Source: Curtobacterium sp. MCSS17_015 (lineage in GTDB: Bacteria > Actinomycetota > Actinomycetes > Actinomycetales > Microbacteriaceae). Taken from it: DNA of 64,000 nucleotides. The DNA lies in NCBI RefSeq assembly GCF_003234265.2, contig NZ_CP126256.1, positions 248,001-312,000 of the forward strand, given 5' to 3'. The translations under genes and the position numbers were made by a program. Shown here piece by piece: positions 40,270-49,037 of this stretch; position 1 is the stretch's first letter, and every line of letters starts with the position of its first letter. The notes beneath the pieces were generated by a model. The model did no database searches, was not told the DNA's origin, and was given only the letters and a program-made list of their open reading frames with translations.

Positions 40270-40953
40270 ATGCCGTGGCGCGGCGTCGACGCCATAGAGC
40301 TGTACCGATGGGCGGCGTCAGTCGGGTTGGCGGTGTTCGATGACCTCGGCACACTGGAGGTCGCGATGCGGTCCGCGATGGCTCGGGAACTCGCTGCCGC
40401 ACACGGTCTGCAGTGGTTCAGCCGCGTCGACATCCTCGATGACGACACACTCAGACTCGTGAAGGATGCGTGGCGGGTGGCTCGACTCGGTCGCCTCACG
40501 CAACCCGACGAGGTCGTGCACGGGAAACTCGTGTCGACGCTGATGTTCGGCTTCTGGGTGAAGATCCTGGGACGCGGCACCTGGCAGGGCGAAGGCCCGA
40601 ATCGGCAGCGCCGGATCTACGACACGACCCTCTGGAAGCCGGCTCTGCGGTACGCGTTCCCGAACGTGAGAGCTCTCGACCGCGCGCTCGTCGAGACAGC
40701 GGCACGTCGCGTGCAGGCACTCCGGAACAGGATCGCGCACCACGAGCACATCATCTGGGGCGTCCCGTTGCCGGGGGAGAAGAACGCTGATGGCTCCATC
40801 GTGCGTCTTCCGCTCGGCGAAGCGCACGCAGTTCTCCTTGCGTTGGCGGGCTACCTCGACCAGGGCCTCGAGAGTTGGCTGCGCGAACACAGCCGAGTCG
40901 GCGAGTTGATGGCCACGTGCCCCGTTCCTGAACACTCGCTGCTCCTCCGCTGA
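40270..40953 (+). CDS. Abi-like (HEPN) protein, N-terminus separated by a one-base frameshift
   Basis: The open frame encodes 227 residues of an Abi-like phage-defence protein: AIELYRWAASVGLAVFDDLGTLEVAMRSAMA, then VARLGRLTQPDEVVHGKLVSTLMFGFWVKIL, WKPALRYAFPNV and the HEPN RNase motif LRNRIAHHEHII. The normal first ~28 residues are found just upstream in another frame: from GTG 40196 (GGAG 6 bases before it) the translation PERPIQRLKATVPAPRLAPYETACRG leads straight into the family sequence, and inserting one base near 40279-40283 would join it to GVDAIELYRW. So the gene is probably a frameshifted Abi gene of 40196-40953, or carries a sequencing error. Its base composition is less GC-biased than neighbours, as expected for a transferred defence gene. 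Confidence 0.78.
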   Translation: MPWRGVDAIELYRWAASVGLAVFDDLGTLEVAMRSAMARELAAAHGLQWFSRVDILDDDTLRLVKDAWRVARLGRLTQPDEVVHGKLVSTLMFGFWVKILGRGTWQGEGPNRQRRIYDTTLWKPALRYAFPNVRALDRALVETAARRVQALRNRIAHHEHIIWGVPLPGEKNADGSIVRLPLGEAHAVLLALAGYLDQGLESWLREHSRVGELMATCPVPEHSLLLR

Positions 40954-41013
40954 TCCGCGGCCTCCTGACCTGGCAGCCGGCCGTCGCAGCACGAGGTCCG
41001 TAGGCTCGGCACG

Positions 41014-41561
41014 GTGATCGAGCTCCAGGTCGCCCGGACCGGCGACGTCACCCACCCCGCGGTGCCGCGGACCCCCGACGAGATCGCGCCGCCTCGCGTC
41101 TGCGCCTCGTCGACGGGCGGACGGAGCTGCCGGACCTCGTGGCGGCCAACCAGGGCGAATCGGGCATCGACGACATCAGCGCGCTGCTCGTGACGCGTGG
41201 GGTCGGGATCGAGGCGTGCGTCCTGAGCGTCGACGACGTCCGCGCTTTCCTCCGCCGTGGGGGTTGGTCCCGGTTCGCGCGACTCGTCGTCGAACCCCTC
41301 GAGCAGGACCCGGCCGACGCGATCGCGCTCTCGACCGAGATGGAGGCCCTGCTGGCCACCGCCGACGTCGGCCTGCCGGAACTGCACCACGGGATCGGGA
41401 CCGCCTCGTGGACGATCATGCGGCGAGCGGTCGCGCACGGTGACAGCATCCGGACCGGGCTCGAGGACACGACGGTGGCCGAGGACGGGTCCGTCGTCGG
41501 GTCGAACGCCGAGCTGGTCAGCGCTGCGGTGTCGATCATGCGGTCCACCGCGCCTCGGTGA
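41014..41561 (+). pseudogene. Beta-keto acid cleavage enzyme (BKACE/DUF849) remnant
   Basis: From GTG 41014 the first frame gives IELQVARTGDVTHPAVPRTPDEIA, the N-terminus of a 3-keto-5-aminohexanoate cleavage family protein. A second frame then continues with RLRLVDGRTELPDLVAANQGESGIDDISALLVTRGVGIEA and LVVEPLEQDPADA, LPELHHGIGTASWTIMRRAVAHGDSIRTGLEDTTV and SNAELVSAAVSIM, the C-terminal half of the same family. The middle of the TIM barrel (roughly 70 residues) is missing and the two parts are out of frame, so an internal deletion has killed the gene. Confidence 0.72.
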
Positions 41562-41570
41562 GGACGGGCG

Positions 41571-42638
41571 TCAGCCGCAGACCGCGCCGGTGACTGGGCA
41601 GCGGTTGCCATCGAGCTCGTCGGTGTACTCGTCACCGTCGCCGAGCAGGACGTGCCGGTACGCCTGGTCCCCGATCGGTTCCGCTGAGCGCACGGCGTCC
41701 TCCAGGACGCTGACGTCCACCTCGGACCGCGCGCTGACCGCGACGAGGGTGTCCCCGACCACCGCCGAGACCTCCTGCCCGTGGGCACTCGTCCGGCGGC
41801 CGAACCCGGCGCTGGCCGTGCACGAGGCCTCGACCTCGGATCCGCCGTCGCTGCCGACCCCCTCGACGGAGCGACCGCAGACGGGAGTGTCCGCCGCCAT
41901 CGTGACGACGGTGAGGTCGTCGCCGCTCGTCTGTCCGGGGGCGTGTCCCTTCGACGCCGGTGACGTGAACACCTGCAGGAACCCGGGGAGGCGCTTCTCG
42001 ATGTTCGCCTCGTGGATCGAGCCGTAGCCGGAAGGGGCGACGGTGACCGGCCGGAAGTCGGCGCCGATCGCGGTCTGCGCACGCTCGATGGCCTCCTGGT
42101 CGCGTTCGACACCGCGCTGGTGGGCCTGCACGCCGATCACGGCGGCGAGCACGACGATCGCGGTCGCCCCCGCCGCCGACGCCACGAGGCCGACGACTCG
42201 AGCGCGGCCGGGATGGACGAGGAGCGCGGGGACGGCCGCGAGGACGGCGCCGACGAGGTACAGGAGCGGCGATGGTGTCACGTCGAGTTCGGCGGCGCCG
42301 CTCGCGGTGGCACGCCCGACCGCACCGTGGACACCGGGCAGGACGTCGACGACGAGCACCGCGGGCACCACGACGAGCGCGGGCAGGCCCAGCCATGCCG
42401 TCCTGGTCCTGCCGGTCACGACGACGGCCACCACGGCGAGGGCGACCCAGGTGGTGGCTGCCGCACCCAGCAGCGCCACGAGGCCGACGATGCCGGTGAC
42501 GAGGACCAGGACATCGCCGACGTGCGCGACGTGCGCCGCTCCGATCCCGATGACCGCGGCCATCAGGGCATGCAGCCACGGTCGCGCCGACCTCCCGCGA
42601 CGCCACCACGTGCCCGCACGGGTGGACCCGTCCGACAT
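41571..42638 (-). CDS. Membrane protein of unknown function
   Basis: A 355-residue protein with about six N-terminal membrane helices (residues ~25-185: LVLVTGIVGLVALLGAAATTWVALAVVAVVV, LLYLVGAVLAAVPALLV, VVLAAVIGVQA) and a ~170-residue extracellular domain with cysteines in VCGRSVEG, VEASCTA and NRCPVTGAVCG. I recognise no family. It has a short coiled-coil-like stretch (RGVERDQEAIERAQTAI) just after the last helix. It lies 39 bases after the ABC exporter stop on the same strand and may be co-transcribed. Confidence 0.7.
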   Translation of the reverse strand: MSDGSTRAGTWWRRGRSARPWLHALMAAVIGIGAAHVAHVGDVLVLVTGIVGLVALLGAAATTWVALAVVAVVVTGRTRTAWLGLPALVVVPAVLVVDVLPGVHGAVGRATASGAAELDVTPSPLLYLVGAVLAAVPALLVHPGRARVVGLVASAAGATAIVVLAAVIGVQAHQRGVERDQEAIERAQTAIGADFRPVTVAPSGYGSIHEANIEKRLPGFLQVFTSPASKGHAPGQTSGDDLTVVTMAADTPVCGRSVEGVGSDGGSEVEASCTASAGFGRRTSAHGQEVSAVVGDTLVAVSARSEVDVSVLEDAVRSAEPIGDQAYRHVLLGDGDEYTDELDGNRCPVTGAVCG

Positions 42639-42677
42639 GTCTTGAGCATGGCAGAGCGGACGGCGGTCAGGAACGGC

Positions 42678-44567
42678 TCAGTGCGTCTCCTCCGCCGCGA
42701 CGTCCTTCTGCACGGCGAACTGGGTCCGGTGCAACTCCTCGTACCGCCCGCCGACGGCGAGGAGTTCCTCGTGCGTCCCACGCTCGACGATCGAGCCGTC
42801 CTCGACGACGAGGATCATGTCCGCGCTGCGGATGGTGGAGAGACGGTGCGCGATCACCATCGCCGTCCGGCCCTCGAGCGCTTCGCTCAGTGCCGCCTGC
42901 ACGGCGGCCTCCGACGTCGAGTCCAGCGCCGCCGTCGCCTCGTCGAGGATGACGACGCGCGGCTGCGCGAGCAGGAGCCGCGCGATGGTCATCCGCTGGC
43001 GCTCACCGCCGGACAGCCGGTAGCCGCGCTCACCCACCATGGTGTCCAGCTGGTCCGGCAGGGACCGGATGAGCGGTTCGAGCCGCGCACGGCGCACGGC
43101 GTCCCACACCTCGTCGTCCGCCGCCTCGGGCCTCGCGAGCCGCAGGTTGGCGCCGATGGTCTCGTGGAAGAGGTGGCCGTCCTGGGTCACCATGCCCATG
43201 GTGTGCCGCATGGAGGCGAACGTGACGTCGCGGACGTCCGTCCCCGCGAGGCGCACGGCACCGCTGTCGACGTCGTACAGGCGCGAAAGGAGTTGCGCGA
43301 TCGTGGACTTACCGGCCCCGGAGGTCCCGACGAGGGCGACGGTCTGCCCCGGTTCGATCCGGAAGGACACGCCGTGCAGCACCTCCTCGCCGCCGCGGGT
43401 GTCCAGCGTGGCGACCTCCTCGAGGGAGGCGAGGGACACCTTGTCCGCGGACGGGTAGGCGAAACGGACGTCGTCGAACTCGACGGCCACCGGACCGGCG
43501 GGAACGGTGACGGCGTCGGGCTTCTCCTGGATGAGCGGCTCGAGGTCCAGCACCTCGAAGACGCGCTCGAAGCTGACCACCGCGCTCATGATCTCGACCC
43601 ATGCGTTCGCGAGGCTGGTCAGCGGCACGTAGAGGCGGGTGAGGAGGAGCGCCAGGGTCACCACCGCACCGGTGTCGAGCTGGCCGGCGAGCGCGAGGAA
43701 GCCCCCGAGCCCGTACACGAGCGCGAGGGCGAGGGCGGACACGAGCGTCAGCGCGGTGACGAACACGAACTGCAGCATCGCGGTCCGGACCCCGATGTCG
43801 CGGACTCGGGCGGCGCGGACGCGGAACTCCTCGGACTCCTCGCCGGGCCGGCCGAACAGCTTGACGAGGGTCGCGCCGGGCGCCGAGAAGCGCTCGGTCA
43901 TCTGCGTGCTCATGGCGGAGTTGTGGTCGGCGGCCTCGCGGCGCAGTGCGGCCAACCGGCTGCCCATGCGGCGCGCGGGGATCAGGAAGACCGGGAGCAT
44001 GACCACCGCGAGCACCGTCACGAGCCAGGAGGTGCTGAGCATGACGGACAGGGTGAGGACCAGCGCCACGAGGTTCGTGACGACGCCGGAGAGCGTGCCG
44101 CTGAAGGCCTGCTGCGCTCCGATGACGTCGTTGTTGAGGCGGCTGACCAGGGCGCCGGTCCGCGTACGCGTGAAGAACGCGATCGGCATCTTCTGCACGT
44201 GGTCGAAGACGGCGGTGCGGAGGTCCAGGATCACGCCTTCGCCGATCCGCGCCGAGTACCAGCGCGTCACGAGTGACACGACGGCGTCGCCCACGGCCAC
44301 GAGCGCGATGACGACGGCGAGCCAGACGATCGTGGTGACCGCGCCCTGCGCCACGATGACGTCGACCACCCGGCCGGCGAGCACCGGCGTCGCCACCGCG
44401 AGCACGGCCCCGACGACGGAGAGGGCGATGAAGACCACCAGCTTCGCCCGGTACGGCACGGCGAACGTCAGGATCCGCCGGACGGATTCACGAGAGAACC
44501 CGTGCTTGCCGTCCCGAGCGGTCGAGATCTTGTACAGCGAGCTCCAGGCCGCGCTCTCCATGCTCAT
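42678..44567 (-). CDS. ABC exporter, fused permease and ATPase (MsbA/LmrA-like half transporter)
   Basis: A 629-residue homodimeric exporter. Six membrane helices lie in residues ~35-330 with the ABC-exporter coupling sequences (FFTRTRTGALVSRLNNDV). The nucleotide-binding domain has Walker A GTSGAGKST, Q-loop GMVTQDGHLFHETI, signature LSGGERQRMTIARLLL, Walker B VVILDEATAALD and the H-loop VIAHRLSTI. Start ATG 44567 follows GGAAGGAA. It may export drugs, lipids or peptides; the substrate cannot be told. A basic N-terminal extension of ~25 residues precedes the first helix. Confidence 0.92.
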   Translation of the reverse strand: MSMESAAWSSLYKISTARDGKHGFSRESVRRILTFAVPYRAKLVVFIALSVVGAVLAVATPVLAGRVVDVIVAQGAVTTIVWLAVVIALVAVGDAVVSLVTRWYSARIGEGVILDLRTAVFDHVQKMPIAFFTRTRTGALVSRLNNDVIGAQQAFSGTLSGVVTNLVALVLTLSVMLSTSWLVTVLAVVMLPVFLIPARRMGSRLAALRREAADHNSAMSTQMTERFSAPGATLVKLFGRPGEESEEFRVRAARVRDIGVRTAMLQFVFVTALTLVSALALALVYGLGGFLALAGQLDTGAVVTLALLLTRLYVPLTSLANAWVEIMSAVVSFERVFEVLDLEPLIQEKPDAVTVPAGPVAVEFDDVRFAYPSADKVSLASLEEVATLDTRGGEEVLHGVSFRIEPGQTVALVGTSGAGKSTIAQLLSRLYDVDSGAVRLAGTDVRDVTFASMRHTMGMVTQDGHLFHETIGANLRLARPEAADDEVWDAVRRARLEPLIRSLPDQLDTMVGERGYRLSGGERQRMTIARLLLAQPRVVILDEATAALDSTSEAAVQAALSEALEGRTAMVIAHRLSTIRSADMILVVEDGSIVERGTHEELLAVGGRYEELHRTQFAVQKDVAAEETH

Positions 44568-44757
44568 TGCAGTTCCTTCCGTGGCGACGGGCCCGACCGC
44601 GATGTCGCCGTGCTCGAAACCGCGTCGTTCCCGCAAGGCGACGAGCAAGGGGCAAGGATACGGCCCGATCGACACACCCGGTGCGAGCGGATGCGCGACC
44701 CGGCTCCCACGGAGGCGGCGGGCGGCAGACGGACGGGCCGCCGGGACGGTCTGCTCG

Positions 44758-45243
44758 TCAGCCGCCGGACGCAGCCGAGATGCTGACCGGCGAACCCGCC
44801 GCGCTGCAGGCCGCTCCGACGGACTGGATGGCGTCCTGCAACTCCGCGTCGTCCGGATCGAGCGCGAGCGCCGAACCGCTGGCCGGGTGGTCCGTCAGCC
44901 ACGTCTGCAGCGCGGCGACTGCCGTGCCGACGTCACCGGAAGACGGGAGCCGCTCGTAGACGAAGCGTGCCGCGTCGAGACGAGACCGGTACGCCTCGTC
45001 TCCGAGTGCACCGCGCTGGCGGGCGTCGGCGGCGTTGAAGGTTATCGTCTCGACGGCGCTCACCTGCCCGCACACCGCGGCGGCACTGATGTCGGTGTCA
45101 CCCGGCGGCAGCGCCCGGGGTGTCGCGCTGACGGTCACGGTCCTCGTCGGCGCTGGTTCACCGGCCGTGCACCCGCTGAGCGCCACCGCCCCGATGGTGC
45201 TGATCACGAATGCGGTCATGACGTACGTGCGGCGTGCCCCCAT
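44758..45243 (-). CDS. Putative small lipoprotein
   Basis: A 161-residue exported protein starting at ATG 45243. The signal peptide ends at the lipobox ALSGCTAG (Cys near residue 25). The mature protein (AAAVCGQVSAVETITFNAADARQRGALGDEAYRSRLDAARF) is helical with two further cysteines. No family is recognised. It is divergent from the LacI gene of the alpha-xylosidase operon. Confidence 0.7.
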   Translation of the reverse strand: MGARRTYVMTAFVISTIGAVALSGCTAGEPAPTRTVTVSATPRALPPGDTDISAAAVCGQVSAVETITFNAADARQRGALGDEAYRSRLDAARFVYERLPSSGDVGTAVAALQTWLTDHPASGSALALDPDDAELQDAIQSVGAACSAAGSPVSISAASGG

Positions 45244-45407
45244 GCGGACGATCCTGGCAGGGAGACCCGCGCCGGACCCACGAAGTCGCTCGAGCGATGA
45301 CGATTCGTGATGTCCGCTTCCGCGTGCCCGCCGGGCGTCCGCCTTCCTCACGGCGTCGATCCCCATGGCGCGCTCCATTTGTCCGTGCGACCAACAAATG
45401 AGTTGCG

Positions 45408-45419
45408 CGAAGCGCTTCG
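45408..45419. promoter_or_regulatory. LacI-type operator 1, CGAAGCGCTTCG
   Basis: A perfect 12-base palindrome upstream of the LacI gene. Identical core sequences recur at 45450 and 46564. Confidence 0.8.
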
Positions 45420-45449
45420 ACGCTGTTAGCGTCACCGTCGCGAGCTCGT

Positions 45450-45461
45450 CGAAGCGCTTCA
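45450..45461. promoter_or_regulatory. LacI-type operator 2, CGAAGCGCTTCA
   Basis: The second copy, 42 bases (about four helical turns) from operator 1 and 57 bases before the LacI start. The spacing suits cooperative binding or a tight loop for autoregulation. Confidence 0.78.
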
Positions 45462-45517
45462 CCGGCCCTTCGCCGGCGACCCGCGAGCGACGATGACCGG
45501 CACGAGGAGGTGCGCAC

Positions 45518-46525
45518 ATGGTGACGATCCACGAGGTGGCGAAGGCCGCAGGCGTGTCGATCTCGACCGTCTCGTACGCCCTCTCCGGCAAGCGCAGCAT
45601 CTCCGCCACCACCCGGGCGCGCATCGACCAGGCCGTCGCCGAACTCGACTACCGCCCGAACGCCGGCGCCCGGATGCTCGCCGGCGCCCGCACGAACATC
45701 CTCGCCCTGTCCGCCCCGATCCGGGAGGACGCGCACCTGCCGACGCACATGCGCTTCGTCACCGCGGTCGTCGAGGCCGCACGGGCGCACGACGACGACG
45801 TGCTCCTGCTCGCCCGCGACGACGAGGTCACCGGCATCCGTCGCGTGGTCGACAGCTCGTTGGTGGACGGGGTCGTCGTGCTCGGGGTGTCCACGGACGA
45901 CGAGCGGGCCGAGGTCGTGCGCCGTTCGGGTGCCGCAGCGGCGTTCGTCGGCGTCCCGGGTGACACCACGGGCCTGACGTGCATCGACCTGGACTTCGCC
46001 GAGGCCGGCCGCACCTCGGTCCGCGAACTCGCCGCCGCCGGGCATCGGAGCATCGGGGTCATCGGCCACCCCGCCACGTACGTGGAGCGGCACACGGGCT
46101 TCATCCGCCGGTTCGCCGACGCGTTCGAGGACGAGTGCCGGGCCGCCGGCATCGCCACGCTCGCGCTGTACCCGTCCCTCGACCGTGCCGACCAGCGCGC
46201 GGCCGCCGACGAGTTGCTCGCCGGACTGCCGGACATGACGGCACTCGTGTTCCACTGCAACGAGCCCGTCGTCGAGGCCGTCCTCGCCCACCTCGTGTCC
46301 CGGGGCGTCCGCGTCCCGGAGGACGTCAGTGTGCTCGCCGCGTGCGCGAGCTACGACACCGACGCGCTCGAGGTCCCCCTGTCCACCATCCCCCTCCCGC
46401 TCGAGGAGATGTGCCGCGGCGCCGTGGAGGGCGCCGTCCGTCAGGTCGACGGTGCCCGTGAACCGGGTGTCACCCTCCTCCGACCGCGGTTCATCGACCG
46501 CGGGTCCATCCGGCCGGTGCACTGA
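45518..46525 (+). CDS. LacI-family regulator of the alpha-xyloside operon
   Basis: A 335-residue repressor. Residues ~2-50 form the LacI helix-turn-helix with hinge (TIHEVAKAAGVSISTVSYALSGKRSISATTRARIDQAVAELDYRPNAGARML). The rest is the sugar-binding core (VDGVVVLGVSTDDERAEVV, LAAAGHRSIGVIGHPATYVERHTGFIRRFADA). It lies just ahead of the sugar ABC importer; palindromes CGAAGCGCTTCG before its own gene and before the binding-protein gene are its likely operators, so it should control both. Confidence 0.92.
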   Translation: MVTIHEVAKAAGVSISTVSYALSGKRSISATTRARIDQAVAELDYRPNAGARMLAGARTNILALSAPIREDAHLPTHMRFVTAVVEAARAHDDDVLLLARDDEVTGIRRVVDSSLVDGVVVLGVSTDDERAEVVRRSGAAAAFVGVPGDTTGLTCIDLDFAEAGRTSVRELAAAGHRSIGVIGHPATYVERHTGFIRRFADAFEDECRAAGIATLALYPSLDRADQRAAADELLAGLPDMTALVFHCNEPVVEAVLAHLVSRGVRVPEDVSVLAACASYDTDALEVPLSTIPLPLEEMCRGAVEGAVRQVDGAREPGVTLLRPRFIDRGSIRPVH

Positions 46526-46563
46526 CCGGCCCCGATCGGTCGTCGCCTTCGTCCGCCCATCGT

Positions 46564-46575
46564 CGAAGCGCTTCG
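46564..46575. promoter_or_regulatory. LacI-type operator 3, CGAAGCGCTTCG
   Basis: The same 12-base palindrome 50 bases before the binding-protein start, within the larger dyad ATCGTCGAAGCGCTTCGAT. Confidence 0.82.
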
Positions 46576-46624
46576 ATCGTCACGACCAACCCAGCCCCGA
46601 AACCACCTACAAGGAAGTAGCGAC

Positions 46625-47929
46625 ATGAAGAAGTCACGCCTGCTCGGCGCACTCGCCGGGCTCGCCGCGACCGCCGTCGTCCTCACCGGCTGCTCGGCCG
46701 GCGGGAGCGCCGACGACCGCAGCAACGAGGACGGCAAGACCCTGAAGCTCTGGCACTTCGAGTCCGAGGACTCCGCCATGGGCAAGGCCTGGAAGGAGTC
46801 GATCAAGGTCTTCGAGGAGGAGACCGGCGCGAAGGTCGAGTTCCAGGAGAAGAGCTTCGAGCAGATCCGGAAGACGGCCAGCCAGTCGCTCAACTCCGAT
46901 CAGGCCCCGGACCTCATCGAGTACAACAAGGGCAACGCCACGGCTGGCCTGCTCGCCAGCCAGGGCCTGCTCAGCCCGCTCGACGACGCGGTGGAGAAGT
47001 ACGGCTGGGACGACAAGCTGGCCAAGTCGCTGCAGACCACGGCCCGGTACGACGAGAAGGGCGTGATGGGCTCCGGCTCCTGGTACGGCGTGCCCGACTA
47101 CGGCGAGTACGTCGAGTTCTACTACAACAAGGAGCTCTTCGAGAAGTACGGCGTCGAGGTCCCGACGACCGAGGCCGACCTCGAGGACGCGATGGCGACC
47201 TTCGAGTCGAAGGGCGTCACGCCGCTCGCCGAGTCGGCAGCGGAGTACCCGCTCGGCCAGCTCTGGTACCAGCTCGCGCTGACCAAGGCCGACCGGAGCT
47301 GGGTCGACGACTACCAGCTGTACAAGAACCCGGTCGACTTCTCGGACGAGCAGATCTCGTACGCCACGAAGACGATCCAGGACTGGACCGACAAGGGCTA
47401 CATCTCGAAGGACGCCACCGGCATGAAGGCCGAGGACGCGGGCACCGCCTTCATCAGCGGCAAGTACCCGATGTTCTTCTCCGGCTCGTGGTGGTACGGC
47501 CGCTTCGGCACCGAGATGCAGCAGGACTGGGGCACGTTCCTCTACCCCGGCGCCGAGATGTCGCCCGGCTCGTCGGGCAACCTCTGGGTCGTCCCGACCA
47601 AGGCGAAGAACAAGACGCTCGCCGAGGAGTTCATCGACATCACGCTCCGCCCGGAGATGCAGGCGATCATCGGCAACAACGGTGGCGTCCCGGTCGCGGC
47701 GACCGAGTCCGACATCACGGACGAGAAGAGCAAGGAACTCATCGCCAACTTCAACACGCTCACCGAGCGTGACGGCCTGGCGTTCTACCCCGACTGGCCC
47801 ACCTCGACCTTCTACGACCAGCTGAACGCCGGCCTGCAGAGCGTCCTGAACGGCAGCAGCTCGCCGAAACAGGTCAACGAGGAACTCGGCCAGCAGTACG
47901 CCGACGGCGTGAAGGCCGTCACCGGCTGA
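46625..47929 (+). CDS. Sugar ABC importer substrate-binding lipoprotein
   Basis: A 434-residue family-1 extracellular sugar-binding protein. The signal peptide ends with the lipobox VLTGCSAG (Cys near residue 23). The mature chain has the MalE-like features LKLWHFESEDSAMGKAW, FEQIRKTASQSLNSDQAPDLIEYNKGN, YGVPDYGEYVEFYYNKELFEKYG and GTFLYPGAE. Ligands are probably xyloglucan-type or other alpha-xylosides, judged from the linked alpha-xylosidase. It is preceded by AAGGAAG and operator 3. A 15-bp hairpin follows, suggesting the binding protein is made in excess. Confidence 0.92.
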   Translation: MKKSRLLGALAGLAATAVVLTGCSAGGSADDRSNEDGKTLKLWHFESEDSAMGKAWKESIKVFEEETGAKVEFQEKSFEQIRKTASQSLNSDQAPDLIEYNKGNATAGLLASQGLLSPLDDAVEKYGWDDKLAKSLQTTARYDEKGVMGSGSWYGVPDYGEYVEFYYNKELFEKYGVEVPTTEADLEDAMATFESKGVTPLAESAAEYPLGQLWYQLALTKADRSWVDDYQLYKNPVDFSDEQISYATKTIQDWTDKGYISKDATGMKAEDAGTAFISGKYPMFFSGSWWYGRFGTEMQQDWGTFLYPGAEMSPGSSGNLWVVPTKAKNKTLAEEFIDITLRPEMQAIIGNNGGVPVAATESDITDEKSKELIANFNTLTERDGLAFYPDWPTSTFYDQLNAGLQSVLNGSSSPKQVNEELGQQYADGVKAVTG

Positions 47930-47972
47930 CCCTGCTGCGCCGCAGAACGGGTCGCGACGCGACCATCTGCCT

Positions 47973-48009
47973 GGAGGCGCGGATCACATCCGACGTGATC
48001 CGCGCCTCC
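47973..48009 (+). terminator. Hairpin between binding-protein and permease genes
   Basis: A perfect 15-bp stem (47973-47987 with 47995-48009) and 7-base loop, 44 bases after the binding-protein stop. Such hairpins in importer operons stabilise the upstream transcript or partly terminate it. Confidence 0.75.
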
Positions 48010-48059
48010 CGGCCCCCTCACCCCGCAGACCCCCACCTCCCCGGAAGGGAAGCCCGACG

Positions 48060-49037
48060 ATGGCGTCCAGTCCTCCGCTCGCGCCGCTCCGCGGCCGCGT
48101 CCCCCGCCCCCGCCGCAGCGACGACGGCGCGATCATGCCCGCCTCCGGCCGCGGCAGCTACTGGTTCTACCTGCTGCCCGGCTTCGTCCTGCTGGCCGCG
48201 ATCATCCTCGTGCCGCTCGGCTGGAACGTGTACCTGTCGTTCACGAACTACCGCGGGATCCTGCCGCCGCAGTTCACCGGCCTCGACAACTGGCGCCGGC
48301 TCATGGCGGACGGCCAGTTCTGGATCTCGTTCCGGAACAGCATCGTGATGATCCTCGCGATGGTGATCGTGCCGACCAGCCTCGGGCTCGTCCTCGCCGC
48401 CGCACTGTTCGACGTCATCGGCAAGAAGTTCGGCGGCAAGCTCGCCAGCTTCCTCCGCGCCACGTACTACCTGCCGCAGATCCTGCCGGCCGTCATCGCG
48501 GCGATCGTCATCGGGTGGATCCTCCGCCCCGAGAACGGTGCCCTCAACGCGGTCCTCGGCGCGGTCGGGCTCTCCGGACTGCAGCACAACTGGCTCGGCA
48601 GCCCGGACACCGCACTGCTCTCCGTCGCGGTCGTCCTCGTCTGGGTGCAGATCGGCTACCCGGTCGTCGTGTTCATGGCGGCACTGCAGCGCGTCGACCC
48701 GGAGCTCTACGAAGCAGCCGAGCTCGACGGCGCCAACTGGTTCCAGCGCTTCCGCTCCATCACCGTCCACATCATCCGGCCCGAGATCTTCGTCGTCGTC
48801 CTCACCTGCACGATCGCGGCACTCAAGGTGTTCGGTCCCGTCTACGCCCTGACCGGCGGCGGCCCCGGCAACGCCACGATCGTGCCGAGCTACTACTCGT
48901 ACAGCCAGTTCTTCCAGGCGCAGCAGGTCGGGTACGGCGCGACCATCGCCACCGCGCTGACGGTCGTCATCGTCATCGTCGCCATCGGGTTCATCGCCGC
49001 CCAGAACCGGGCCGAACGCAAGGAGGAGGCACGATGA
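48060..49037 (+). CDS. Sugar ABC importer permease (MalF/UgpA type)
   Basis: A 325-residue permease with six membrane helices; the first follows a ~30-residue basic leader. The EAA loop that contacts the ATPase is YEAAELDGANWFQRFRSITVHIIRPE, and GGPGNAT lies ahead of the last helices. Start ATG 48060 follows GGAAGGGA. The stop overlaps the second permease by 4 bases. Confidence 0.93.
   Translation: MASSPPLAPLRGRVPRPRRSDDGAIMPASGRGSYWFYLLPGFVLLAAIILVPLGWNVYLSFTNYRGILPPQFTGLDNWRRLMADGQFWISFRNSIVMILAMVIVPTSLGLVLAAALFDVIGKKFGGKLASFLRATYYLPQILPAVIAAIVIGWILRPENGALNAVLGAVGLSGLQHNWLGSPDTALLSVAVVLVWVQIGYPVVVFMAALQRVDPELYEAAELDGANWFQRFRSITVHIIRPEIFVVVLTCTIAALKVFGPVYALTGGGPGNATIVPSYYSYSQFFQAQQVGYGATIATALTVVIVIVAIGFIAAQNRAERKEEAR

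Noticed and set aside
42012..44276. A 754-codon plus-strand frame opposite the ABC exporter
   Set aside because: The minus-strand exporter has every ABC motif; this frame is a compositional shadow.
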